From an uncultured Winogradskyella sp. (GTDB taxonomy: Bacteria > Bacteroidota > Bacteroidia > Flavobacteriales > Flavobacteriaceae), in assembly GCF_947495255.1 (NCBI RefSeq), contig NZ_CANLYI010000003.1, positions 248,001 through 312,000 on the forward strand: a DNA stretch of 64,000 nt, given 5' to 3'. A program made the translations under genes and the position numbers. The notes under the pieces were generated by a model. The model worked only from the letters and a program-made list of their open reading frames with translations, searched no databases and was not told where the DNA came from. Each line of letters opens with the position of its first letter. The stretch's first letter is position 1. Below, piece by piece: positions 8,179 through 16,949 of this stretch.

Positions 8179-9489
8179 TTAAAGATTTTTGAAATTGTTT
8201 ATTTGTACGTTTTTAGACTTTAAATCGAACATTAAATTATACAACCCAAAGAAGGTTCTGTTAATGTAAATAAAGTGTTTAGAACCTCTATTACCATTCA
8301 TGTTTCTAAGCTCAGAGCTTTTAGAATAGCGTTGTCCCATATCTGATATTTGATTAAAAAAATCAGGATTTGAAAAGTCGAATTCTTCTTCATGAAATGG
8401 TTTTGTGAAAAGGCTTAACAATTCATGAAACATAGCACTAAAGAATTTTATTTCTTCTTCGGAATCGTCTGTTCTTAAAATTTCTAATTCATAGAGTTTT
8501 TCTGTAAATAGCTTAGGGTTTTCAATACATTTTTTTTCTGCTAATTCAAAATACGGAATGTAAAAATCTTCAGGAATCGTTTTCATACAACCAAAATCGA
8601 GAGCAATTAAATCGCCAGATTCTGATATTAAGAAATTACCAGGATGAGGATCAGCATGCACTTTACGAAGGTTATGAATTTGAAACATATAGAAATCCCA
8701 AAGTGCTTGTCCTAATTGATTAGAAAGGTCTTGATTTGTATTATGTGCTACAAATTCCGAAAGGTGTTCACCTTTCATATAATCCATAGTTATGATACGT
8801 TCTGATGAGAACTCCTCGTAGTATTTAGGAAATTTAAGATTTGGAATATGCTCACAAGCTTCAACTACAGCTTTGCTTTGTTCTATTTCTAGAATGTAAT
8901 TGGTTTCTTCTGTGAGTTTGTTTTCAACTTCTTTAAAATATTTATCAGAATCTTTTCCTTTAATATTAAACATTTTAATAGCAATTGGTTTTACCAAAGC
9001 TAAATCTGAAGCAATACTTTCCGCAACTCCAGGATATTGGATTTTCACAGCAAATTTTTTCCCATTCTTCTCTGCAATATGGACTTGGCCAATACTAGCA
9101 GCATTTACTGAAGTTGCGTTAAAAGTATCAAATATGTCTTCGGGATGTTTTCCAAAGTATTTTTTAAATGTTTTTATAACCAGAGGAGGCGATAATGGTG
9201 GAACAGAAAATTGAGATAATGAAAATTTCTCTACATAAGCTTGTGGCAATATGCTTTTTTCCATACTTAACATTTGCGCTACTTTAAGTGCGCTTCCTTT
9301 TAAAGTTTTAAGACTGTCGTAAATATCTTCTGCATTATTTTTGTTGAGACGTTCTTTGGCATCTTCTTTAGAATTTACCATTTTGTCACCATAATACTTT
9401 AAATAATTTACGCCAACTTTTGCACCAGTAGAAACCAACTTAGTTGCTCTAGAAATTTTAGTAATCGGTATGCTGTCTATAGTTTTCAT
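8179..9489 (-). CDS. AarF/UbiB/ABC1 family atypical kinase
   Basis: A 436-residue UbiB-type protein kinase-like enzyme. The family signature is complete: KxxQ-like motif in KGSALKVAQM (64-73), Ala-rich nucleotide loop NAASIGQVH (129-137) replacing the glycine loop, VAVK-like lysine FAVK (Lys149), catalytic segment HADPHPGNF with Asp280, and DFG at 298-300. Known members support quinone and other isoprenoid lipid biosynthesis, usually at membranes; the substrate here is unknown. It lies between the TetR-like gene (5-bp gap) and the flavin-reductase-like gene (no gap). A role in lipid or pigment supply during light stress would fit the operon but is inference. Confidence 0.93.
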   Translation of the reverse strand: MKTIDSIPITKISRATKLVSTGAKVGVNYLKYYGDKMVNSKEDAKERLNKNNAEDIYDSLKTLKGSALKVAQMLSMEKSILPQAYVEKFSLSQFSVPPLSPPLVIKTFKKYFGKHPEDIFDTFNATSVNAASIGQVHIAEKNGKKFAVKIQYPGVAESIASDLALVKPIAIKMFNIKGKDSDKYFKEVENKLTEETNYILEIEQSKAVVEACEHIPNLKFPKYYEEFSSERIITMDYMKGEHLSEFVAHNTNQDLSNQLGQALWDFYMFQIHNLRKVHADPHPGNFLISESGDLIALDFGCMKTIPEDFYIPYFELAEKKCIENPKLFTEKLYELEILRTDDSEEEIKFFSAMFHELLSLFTKPFHEEEFDFSNPDFFNQISDMGQRYSKSSELRNMNGNRGSKHFIYINRTFFGLYNLMFDLKSKNVQINNFKNL

Positions 9490-9494
9490 AAGCT

Positions 9495-10151
9495 CTATTT
9501 GGTTTGCATTTTTTCTTTGTATAAAAATTTACCAAAGTCAATAATGCTTTTTAAAGGTGTTGTGTCTATTAAATCGAAACTTGTTTTTAACGATTTTTCT
9601 ATAAAAATATCGGTCTTTTCAAATGAAGACGAGGAGTCATCCATCCAAAATTTTAATGTTACAAGTAATTGAATCCATGCAGATTCCTTGAGTGCTTTGT
9701 TTTGAAACTTCTCTAGCTTTTCTTGTTTTAAATCAATAGTCTGAATGTCTAAATGTGTTACATAGTTTGTGAAACTGTGTTTTAAATGTTTTAAGACTTT
9801 TAAAGTTTCAAGTTTATTAGGGTTTGCATTTAAAGCATGTACTACATAACTTCTATTTGCTGTTAATATCTCAAAGAAGGTGTAATAGAAACTTAACATT
9901 TTGTTTCTGGCATCGAATGCATTATAATCTTCACTTTTCTCTAAGTTAGAAATAGTGTGGTCAAAAAATATTTTGAATATAGATTGTTCTAGAGCTTCAA
10001 AGGAACCAAAGAACTCATAGAATTTTTGCTCTTCAAAATTATTGTCTTTCGCAAATGCATACACAGATTTTGGCTTGTGGTTATGAGTTAAAACATAATC
10101 CATGTAAAAATCTATTAAGTCAGATTGTTTGATCGCTTTTTTCTTAGCCAT
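9495..10151 (-). CDS. TetR-like transcriptional regulator, first gene of the photolyase operon
   Basis: A 218-residue protein with a TetR-type N-terminal helix-turn-helix: SDLIDFYMDYVL (10-21), then SVYAFAKDNNFEEQKFYEFF (about 29-48), followed by an all-helical ligand/dimer region. The HTH is degenerate compared with classical TetR proteins, and the family is usually found paired with an ABC1 kinase gene, as here. It may control its own operon, but the 42-bp element upstream does not look like a short TetR palindrome. Whether it is a DNA-binding repressor or another regulatory helper is open. It is first in the operon that runs to 1658. Confidence 0.82.
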   Translation of the reverse strand: MAKKKAIKQSDLIDFYMDYVLTHNHKPKSVYAFAKDNNFEEQKFYEFFGSFEALEQSIFKIFFDHTISNLEKSEDYNAFDARNKMLSFYYTFFEILTANRSYVVHALNANPNKLETLKVLKHLKHSFTNYVTHLDIQTIDLKQEKLEKFQNKALKESAWIQLLVTLKFWMDDSSSSFEKTDIFIEKSLKTSFDLIDTTPLKSIIDFGKFLYKEKMQTK

Positions 10152-10187
10152 GATAACTTCTTTTAATAATTAGTGTAAAGATAAGTA

Positions 10188-10229
10188 ATGTTTAACTATT
10201 TAAAATAAAAGTTAAACAAAATTTAACAG
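10188..10229 (-). promoter_or_regulatory. 42-bp shared regulatory element, copy 2
   Basis: Copy 2 lies 37-78 bases upstream of the TetR-like ATG at 10151. It differs from copy 1 (1575-1616) at only three positions. GTTTAAC (10190-10196) and GTTAAAC (10211-10217) form the inverted pair with the same 14-bp spacer, and TTAACA (10223-10228) repeats 11 bp after TTAAACA (10212-10218). Because flanking sequence is not conserved, this is a retained site rather than a recent duplication. Confidence 0.8.
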
Positions 10230-10422
10230 GAATTTATTGCTTTAATATAATCTAAGTGAAGATAAGGATTAATTAAAGGTAATGTGTTACGAAATGTTTG
10301 CTGTTATTCAATTTGAGCCTTAATACAAAATAGTAGGCATTTTAAGTTTTTATTAACATAGACAGCTTCGCTTTAGACGTAATTTTATACCCATTACAAA
10401 TAAACACTTAACACTATAATTT

Positions 10423-11268
10423 ATGAAAAAGTTAGTACTATTTACATTTGCCTTAACCTTAATGTTTTCGGTTAATGCACAAATTGAAACACCACAACCA
10501 AGTCCTGCAGCTAAGCTTGAGCAAGTTGTTGGATTAACAGATGTCGCGATAGAATATTCGCGTCCTGCTATGAACGGAAGAACAATTTTTGGAGATCTTG
10601 TGCCTTATGGGAAATTATGGAGAGCAGGTGCTAACAAAAATACGATGGTAACATTTAGCGATGCTGTAGTTATTGGAGGAAAAGATTTAAAAGCTGGTGC
10701 TTATGCCATTTTCGTTACACCTTCTGAAAAATCTTGGGAAGTAATTTTTTATAACGATACTAATAATTGGGGAACACCAAAGGAAATAGATGAGTCTAAA
10801 GTAGCAGTGCGTGTTACAGCAGAAGTATATCCTATTGAAATGGATATTCAATCTTTTACAATTTCTGTAGATGATATTACAACGAACTCTGCTGTTATAG
10901 GTATGATGTGGGAGAAGACTTATGTAGGTGTAAAATTTGAAGTGCCAACTGATAAAACAGTTACAGCAGCAATTGAAAAAACAATGGCAGGTCCTTCTGC
11001 TAACGATTACTATGCAGCAGCAGTTTACAATTTAGCTGAAGGTAAAGATATTAAGCAAGCTAAAGAATGGATTGATAAAGCGATTTCTATGATGGATAAT
11101 CCACGCTTTTACCACTTACGTAAGCAATCTTTAATCTATGCAAAAGCAGGAGATAAAAAAGGTGCTATTGCAATAGCAAAAAAATCATTAGAAGATGCTA
11201 AAAAATCTGAAAATGCTGACTACGTTAAAATGAATGAAGATTCTCTTAAAGAATGGGGAGCAAAATAA
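10423..11268 (+). CDS. secreted DUF2911 domain protein with C-terminal helical repeats
   Basis: A 281-residue exported protein. Residues 1-19 are a signal peptide ending in NAQ, as is typical in Bacteroidota. The DUF2911 domain covers about 30-170 with its hallmark segments SRPAMNGRTIFGDLVPYGKL, WRAGANKNTMVTFS and WGTPKEID. Residues about 185-275 are helical and look like two degenerate TPR-type repeats (AKEWIDKAISMMDNPRFYHL, KKGAIAIAKKSLEDAKK). The function of DUF2911 is unknown. It transcribes divergently from the photolyase operon and ends at a strong hairpin. A second, shorter DUF2911 gene lies at 46164-46730. Confidence 0.92.
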   Translation: MKKLVLFTFALTLMFSVNAQIETPQPSPAAKLEQVVGLTDVAIEYSRPAMNGRTIFGDLVPYGKLWRAGANKNTMVTFSDAVVIGGKDLKAGAYAIFVTPSEKSWEVIFYNDTNNWGTPKEIDESKVAVRVTAEVYPIEMDIQSFTISVDDITTNSAVIGMMWEKTYVGVKFEVPTDKTVTAAIEKTMAGPSANDYYAAAVYNLAEGKDIKQAKEWIDKAISMMDNPRFYHLRKQSLIYAKAGDKKGAIAIAKKSLEDAKKSENADYVKMNEDSLKEWGAK

Positions 11269-11308
11269 TATAGATTATTTGAGTGTTTTGCACTTAAATT
11301 ATTAGAAT

Positions 11309-11340
11309 AAAAGCGTGACTCATTGAGTTGCGCTTTTTTA
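11309..11340. terminator. bidirectional rho-independent terminator
   Basis: AAAAGCG (11309-11315) pairs with CGCTTTT (11331-11337), with an inner ACTCA/TGAGT stem, followed by a T-run. It lies between two convergent genes (DUF2911 protein on plus, oxidoreductase on minus) and has A/T runs on both sides, so it can serve both. Confidence 0.85.
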
Positions 11341-12318
11341 TTAGAAATATTCTAAGCCTATTAATTTCCTAACTTTATCTAAAGTGCTAATTAACTGTTT
11401 ACTTTTCTCAAAAGACATTATATCACTCTCTTTTTTATTGGTTCTGATTAAGTGATTGAAATGTTCTATTTCGTAACTATAGCCAATGGTTTTGTAGTTG
11501 AACGTTTTTAGTTCTGTATTTCCATAATTATCAGTTAATATTACAGTTGAAGGCTCATGGAACCTTCCGTTTATTTTAATACTACCATGTTCGCAATAAA
11601 AGATTGCTTCGGTATTTGTTTCTTCTAGTAAAGTACTTTTTAAATATGCTTTAGCTGAATTGTAATTAAATATGATATCGCATTTTGAATCTGCTCCAGA
11701 TGCAAAAAACTCGGCATTAGCTTCAATAGAATTTGGTTGACCTAATGCAGAAAGTGCTGCAATAATAGGGTAGATGCCAATATCTAGTAAACTTCCACCA
11801 CCAACAGATTTATCGAAAACTCTAGAGGTTTCGTTATAGATTGGGTGAAATCCAAAATCGGCTTCAAGCTTTAAAATATTACCAAAATGTTTTTGTTCTA
11901 ATAAATCTATTACAAATTGAAAATGTGGCAGAAAAACGGTCCACATGGCTTCCATAAGAAGTGTGTTATTTTCTTTTGAAAGTTGAATCATCTCTTCAAC
12001 TTCTTGCAAATTCATTGCAAATGGTTTTTCGCATAAAACAGGCTTTTTATGATTTAAACATAATACAGTGTGCGCTTTATGAAAACTGTGAGGTGTCGCA
12101 ATATAAATGGCGTCAATGTTATCATCTAATACGAGTTCATCGTAACTTCCGTAGGTGATATCTGCGTTAAATTCTTTTCCAAAGTTTTTTGCTTTTTCAA
12201 GATTTCTAGAAGCAATAGCATAAAATTTAGAATTTGAAACCGTATTTAAATCCGTTGCAAATTTGGCGGCAATTTTTCCAGCACCAATAATTCCCCAATT
12301 AATAATTTTAGAATCCAT
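11341..12318 (-). CDS. Gfo/Idh/MocA family oxidoreductase
   Basis: A 325-residue NAD(P)-dependent oxidoreductase. The N-terminal Rossmann domain has WGIIGAGKIAAKFA (8-21), and the family signature CEKPFAMN follows near residue 95 with its catalytic-site Lys. The C-terminal alpha/beta domain includes FDKSVGGGSLLDIGIYPI, which places it near the dihydrodiol dehydrogenase / 1,5-anhydrofructose reductase group. The substrate is probably a sugar or cyclic polyol but is not determined. It shares its start base region (12318) with the end of the symporter gene, so the two, with the small membrane protein and the deacetylase upstream, look like one catabolic operon. Confidence 0.92.
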   Translation of the reverse strand: MDSKIINWGIIGAGKIAAKFATDLNTVSNSKFYAIASRNLEKAKNFGKEFNADITYGSYDELVLDDNIDAIYIATPHSFHKAHTVLCLNHKKPVLCEKPFAMNLQEVEEMIQLSKENNTLLMEAMWTVFLPHFQFVIDLLEQKHFGNILKLEADFGFHPIYNETSRVFDKSVGGGSLLDIGIYPIIAALSALGQPNSIEANAEFFASGADSKCDIIFNYNSAKAYLKSTLLEETNTEAIFYCEHGSIKINGRFHEPSTVILTDNYGNTELKTFNYKTIGYSYEIEHFNHLIRTNKKESDIMSFEKSKQLISTLDKVRKLIGLEYF

Positions 12319-14126
12319 TAAGCTACTTTTTTAGGCGATAAGGCTTGTAGGATATTTGCTATAAAGATGACAACAGCACAACCAAATAGATTGAGCCATA
12401 AATAAGGCATCCAATCAAACCACCAGCCCATAACAACAATTGCTTGGGTGATTAAAGCACCAATAAATACAGCATTTCCTTTTATATATTTAAAGAAGAA
12501 AGCTAATAAAAAGATTCCTAAAACATTACCATAGAAAATAGATCCAATGATGTTAACAAGCTGAATTAAATTTTCTGCAAGGTCAGCAAAACAGGCAATA
12601 ATTATTGCTACAATTCCCCAACCAAGTGTAAATAACTTGGTCATTTTAACCATGTGGTCGTCTCCTTTTTCTTCTTTAAGATTTCTACCGTATAAATCAA
12701 TAGAAGTAATAGTTGCTAATGCGTTAATTTCTGAAGCCGTTGAAGACATCGCAGCAGATAGAATAACTGCAAGTAATAAACCAATAAGTCCTGTTGGGAG
12801 TTGGTTTAATATAAACCGAATGAACATATAATCTCTGTCATTGGTCTGTGTGTCTTTTGCTGAATCTTTGTAAAGTGATGAAAGTGCTGCAGATTTAGTA
12901 ATATAAGCTTCACTTTTTTGATTCGCTTTTAAACCTTCAACTTCTTTTTGCAGCGTATTGTATTCTGCCGTATAATCTGAGTCGACAGCCTTTTTAATTA
13001 AAAATTTAGATTCTAAACGATATGTTTTTTCAATACTATCGAGTTGAAATAATTCGTGTTTTAAACTGTTGTCTTCAGTTTTAGATAGTGCTAAACTTAC
13101 TCTTTGTTTTTCTGCGAATAAGACAGATTGTTTATCTTGAAGTGCTCTATAATCATCACCGTATTCTGAAGCTAAAACGGTTTGTGTTGAAGCATCTATA
13201 AAGTTTAAAGGCGAAGGGTTAAATTGATAAAAAACAAATACCATAACACCAACCAGTAAAATAAAGAATTGCATAGGTACTTTTAGCACACCATTAAACA
13301 GTAGACCCATCTGCATTTCTTTCATGGATTTACCAGAAAGGTAGCGTTGTACTTGGCTTTGGTCAGTCCCAAAATAAGAAAGCATTAAAAATGTACCACC
13401 AATTAAACCAGTCCAAACGGTATATCTATTTTCTAAATCGAATGAAAAATCCAAGACTTCCATTTTACCAGAAGCACCAGCAATATTGATGGCATCTGTA
13501 AATGAAACTTCATCCGGAATTAAATTAATGGTAATAAATAAGGCAGCTAACATACCAGCAAAAATCACAAACATTTGTTGTTTTTGCGTAACAGTTACGG
13601 CTTTTGTTCCGCCAGAAACTGTGTAGATAATCACTAAAACACCAATGACGATGTTGAGTGTTACAATGTTCCATCCAAGTACTACAGAGAGAATAATAGC
13701 AGGAGCAAAGATGGTAATACCAGCCGCTAAGCCACGTTGAATTAAAAATAGTATGGCTGTAAGACTTCGAGTTTTAAGGTCGAACCTGTTTTCTAAAAAT
13801 TCGTAAGCCGTATAAACTTTAAGCCGATGATAAAGCGGGATAAATACCAAGCATATTATAACCATAGCAATTGGGAGTCCAAAATAAAATTGAACAAATC
13901 CCATGCCATCAGAGAATGCTTGACCTGTTGTAGAAAGGAAAGTTATTGCACTAGCTTGTGTAGCCATTACGGATAATCCGATGGTCCACCATTTAGAAGA
14001 ATTACCTCCTTTTATGTAGTCTTGCGCATTTTTTTGTCCTCTAGTTTTCCAAGTTCCGTAGCCAACAATAATAGCTAAGGTTGCTATTAATACTGTCCAG
14101 TCTTTCCAATCTAAAAATTGAGGCAT
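12318..14126 (-). CDS. sodium:solute symporter (SSS family) with a long hydrophilic insertion
   Basis: A 602-residue membrane transporter of the SLC5/SSS type with about 13 membrane segments. Landmarks are GNSSKWWTIGLSVMATQASA (42-61), AYEFLENRFDLKTRSLTA and AAMSSTASEINALATI. It probably couples Na+ entry to uptake of a sugar or acid. A hydrophilic, mostly helical stretch of about 120 residues (about 310-430, rich in Lys/Glu/Gln with coiled-coil character) interrupts the membrane segments, which is longer than usual for SSS proteins. The oxidoreductase downstream overlaps it, and a 39-residue membrane protein begins the pair upstream with a 3-bp gap. Confidence 0.93.
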   Translation of the reverse strand: MPQFLDWKDWTVLIATLAIIVGYGTWKTRGQKNAQDYIKGGNSSKWWTIGLSVMATQASAITFLSTTGQAFSDGMGFVQFYFGLPIAMVIICLVFIPLYHRLKVYTAYEFLENRFDLKTRSLTAILFLIQRGLAAGITIFAPAIILSVVLGWNIVTLNIVIGVLVIIYTVSGGTKAVTVTQKQQMFVIFAGMLAALFITINLIPDEVSFTDAINIAGASGKMEVLDFSFDLENRYTVWTGLIGGTFLMLSYFGTDQSQVQRYLSGKSMKEMQMGLLFNGVLKVPMQFFILLVGVMVFVFYQFNPSPLNFIDASTQTVLASEYGDDYRALQDKQSVLFAEKQRVSLALSKTEDNSLKHELFQLDSIEKTYRLESKFLIKKAVDSDYTAEYNTLQKEVEGLKANQKSEAYITKSAALSSLYKDSAKDTQTNDRDYMFIRFILNQLPTGLIGLLLAVILSAAMSSTASEINALATITSIDLYGRNLKEEKGDDHMVKMTKLFTLGWGIVAIIIACFADLAENLIQLVNIIGSIFYGNVLGIFLLAFFFKYIKGNAVFIGALITQAIVVMGWWFDWMPYLWLNLFGCAVVIFIANILQALSPKKVA

Positions 14127-14129
14127 TAA

Positions 14130-14249
14130 TTAAGCAAATGAGGCTGTGATAAAGTAAAATATAACGATATAAAGTGCATTTGCTATTAAAACAGCAGTGT
14201 ACATTTTATTCCATTTTTCTTTTTTCTGAGGGAAATTTTGATCTTGCAT
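14130..14249 (-). CDS. 39-residue single-span membrane protein encoded before the symporter
   Basis: Hand translation gives MQDQNFPQKKEKWNKMY followed by a single hydrophobic helix (TAVLIANALYIVIFYFITAS, residues 18-37) ending FA-stop. The positive residues before the helix predict the N-terminus in the cytoplasm. It ends three bases before the symporter ATG, so it is almost certainly co-translated with it. Small subunits accompany other SSS transporters, so a symporter accessory subunit is the natural hypothesis. I cannot name a family. Confidence 0.75.
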   Translation of the reverse strand: MQDQNFPQKKEKWNKMYTAVLIANALYIVIFYFITASFA

Positions 14250-14306
14250 TTTTGTTAGTTTTAGTTAGTTATCAGTGGTTGTGTAGGTTGTTCAGCCAAA
14301 AAAACG

Positions 14307-16826
14307 TCAATTTTTAAATGAGGGATTATCGGTTTTTTTAGCGGATAGTAAGTTAGCAAATAATCTGTAAGAACCAAGTACTCCAGCCGGAAATTCTCTA
14401 AAAAAGCTCAATCCAGTGTAGATATAATTACCTTTTCCATAACTCGCAACAAGTAATGCGCCTTCTTTAGAAGTTTCACCTTTATCGTTAGAGGCGAGTA
14501 GTGGTGTAAATTCTTTAGACCATTCATTTGGGAAGTATAAACCGCGTTCTTGTACCCAGCCCTTAAAATCTTCCTTAGTGATTTTGTTTGGGTAATTTAA
14601 AATAGGATGATTTGGCTCTAAAATTCGTACTTCTGCATTTTCGTCTGTAACTCTATCTCTAGATAATTTTAAATTGTAAGGTGCAATATTATCTACTTTA
14701 AGTCTTCTGTTAGTATTGTATTGAATGATTAAATTTCCGCCTTCTTTAACATAGTCTAGCAAGAATTTTTGCTTAAACTTTAATTCATCTACAATATTGT
14801 AAGCTCTAATACCAACAACTATAGCATCAAAATTAGTAAGATTTTCTGGTGAAATTTGTTCGGGTTTAATGATGGTAACGTTATAGCCAATTTGTCTTAA
14901 GCTTTCTGGTACAACATCACCAGCACCTTCAATGTAACCAATGTTATTACCTCGTTTTTTAATGTTTAATCTAACCACTTTGCTTTCGCTTGGGATTAAA
15001 ACGGTTTGAAACGGAATATGAGCATAATCGATTTCTATAAGTTCATCAGTGTAAAATTCACCATCAATATTTACCATTGGAGTAATAAAACCTTCACTCT
15101 GATTTTTTGGAGGAATAACAGTGAATACCACTTTTTGAATATCACCCTTATTAACGATTTCAATTTTTTGTTTTTGCGGAAATACTTCCCAACCATTAGG
15201 ATATGCTAATTGCACATAACCTTCTATAATATCTTTACCAGCTTTTACGGTAACTTCAATTTCTTTTTGTTGGTCGTTTTCAAAAATGTAGACTTTATCG
15301 CTTAAGCTTGCTGAAACAATAGGTACAATTTCAAAAGGTCTATACAGTTCGCCTTTTTCTGGTTTAGAATATCTGTAAATTACAGGCTTTGTAAAACTTA
15401 TTGGTGTGCCAGCAATCATTAAATTAAAATCTACAAAAACGGTTCTTGGTGTTTCTGGTAAGCCTATTAATTCTTGATTCTCTACATTGTACATGCCTAA
15501 TGTACTTTTCTTGTTTAACCAATAAGGCGTTGTGTAATTACTGTTAGTAGGAATTGTAATGGATTCTTTAAAATTCAATTTTTGATTAGAAGCTAAAGCC
15601 ATATTTTTAGAAATCCCTTTATTTAAGGTAGATAACTGATATGACGTTAAATCAATTTTAGCAGAACTACGGTTTAGAACTTCCATGTTTAAAATAACCT
15701 CAGAGTTTGGTGCTGCGTTTGGAGTGTTAGCTGAAACTTCGAGATATAAACCTGTACAGGCTTCAATAATGGTTTTAATTTCTTTTATTTTAACAGTTTT
15801 CCAGTGTTTATTATCTAATTTTTGAATTAATTTATAAGCTTCTAAAAGCTCTGGTAAATGTGAAGCAGGATTTTTGAAATTGAAATTGTTTTCAACTGAT
15901 TTTAAAATCTCTTCAATAGGTTTTCCGCCTTTAACTCTGTTCCAAGATGTGTCGATGCCTTCAAAAATATTATCTTTTTTATCAAGAGGTTGTCCCTTTA
16001 AAAATTCGATATATTCTTGTTGAGAACCACGTAGCGATAAACGTCCAAAACCTTGACAAAGGTGTTGACTACTTGCTAAAGAGGCAACTTCATTGTTAGA
16101 CATGCCTTTGCTTGGGTAGTAAACACCAACATCGAAATTGAGCATATTGGTTTTATCTACTTTATCAAATTCTTCCTGACTTCCATATCTCCACCAAGAT
16201 GTATTGTAGAATAAACGTTTTGGTTGCCAAGTTTCTGTCAACTCTAATTGGCTAGAATATTTGGTGGCATCGTTAGCTAAATCAAAAGCTTCTAAACTTA
16301 AAATAGCAGACGTTGTATGATGTCCATGCGTTTGTCCTGCACGTCTATGATCAAAACGATTAATAATGACATCTGGTTTAAACTCACGAATCGCCCAAAC
16401 CACATCAGCAAGAACTTCGTCTTTATTCCATATTTCTAAAGTTTCATCCGGATGTTTAGAATAGCCAAAATCGTTAGCTCTAGTAAAACGTTGTTCACCT
16501 CCATCTATTCGTCTAGCAGCTAGTAATTCTTGTGTTCTAATAACGCCTAAAAGTTCTCTTATTTCTGGGCCAATAAGGTTTTGTCCGCCATCACCTCGAG
16601 TTAACGATAAATATGCTGTACGTGCTTTAACTTCGTTAGACATGTACGAAATTAGACGTGTGTTTTCATCATCTGGATGCGCTGCAATGTATAAAACCGA
16701 ACCTAAAACATTAAGTTTTTGAACTGCTTCATAAATTTCAGAAGAATTATATTTTTTTGGTTTTTGTGCTTGTAATGAAACAATAGAGCTTATAAAAAGC
16801 AATAGACAAAGTCTAAATTGGTACAT
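14307..16826 (-). CDS. secreted PIG-L family deacetylase, large form
   Basis: An 839-residue exported enzyme. Residues 1-20 form a signal peptide ending LQAQ. The LmbE/PIG-L deacetylase domain starts with the metal motif AHPDDE (49-54), followed by SLTRGDGGQN, DVIINRFDHRRAGQTHGHH and a second metal His cluster. Family members remove N-acetyl groups from GlcNAc-type substrates with zinc. The middle part (about 360-620) is beta-rich, resembling Ig-like domains. The last 200 residues resemble a glutamine-amidotransferase/ThuA-like fold (NFDAIVVGIRAYN, GGNLIIQYNT, GNYIYTGLSFFREFPAG). It is upstream of the symporter and oxidoreductase, suggesting extracellular breakdown of an acetylated amino sugar that is then imported and oxidised. 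Confidence 0.92.
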   Translation of the reverse strand: MYQFRLCLLLFISSIVSLQAQKPKKYNSSEIYEAVQKLNVLGSVLYIAAHPDDENTRLISYMSNEVKARTAYLSLTRGDGGQNLIGPEIRELLGVIRTQELLAARRIDGGEQRFTRANDFGYSKHPDETLEIWNKDEVLADVVWAIREFKPDVIINRFDHRRAGQTHGHHTTSAILSLEAFDLANDATKYSSQLELTETWQPKRLFYNTSWWRYGSQEEFDKVDKTNMLNFDVGVYYPSKGMSNNEVASLASSQHLCQGFGRLSLRGSQQEYIEFLKGQPLDKKDNIFEGIDTSWNRVKGGKPIEEILKSVENNFNFKNPASHLPELLEAYKLIQKLDNKHWKTVKIKEIKTIIEACTGLYLEVSANTPNAAPNSEVILNMEVLNRSSAKIDLTSYQLSTLNKGISKNMALASNQKLNFKESITIPTNSNYTTPYWLNKKSTLGMYNVENQELIGLPETPRTVFVDFNLMIAGTPISFTKPVIYRYSKPEKGELYRPFEIVPIVSASLSDKVYIFENDQQKEIEVTVKAGKDIIEGYVQLAYPNGWEVFPQKQKIEIVNKGDIQKVVFTVIPPKNQSEGFITPMVNIDGEFYTDELIEIDYAHIPFQTVLIPSESKVVRLNIKKRGNNIGYIEGAGDVVPESLRQIGYNVTIIKPEQISPENLTNFDAIVVGIRAYNIVDELKFKQKFLLDYVKEGGNLIIQYNTNRRLKVDNIAPYNLKLSRDRVTDENAEVRILEPNHPILNYPNKITKEDFKGWVQERGLYFPNEWSKEFTPLLASNDKGETSKEGALLVASYGKGNYIYTGLSFFREFPAGVLGSYRLFANLLSAKKTDNPSFKN

Positions 16827-16949
16827 GAGGTATGTTAGTTAGTTGTGCCTCAAATATAGAAAAGATACATAGCTACATAGCTAGTTTTAGTTTTTTTTAA
16901 CGTTGTAAATTGTTTTGTTTTTATCTTAATTATAATTTTAAAACATAAA

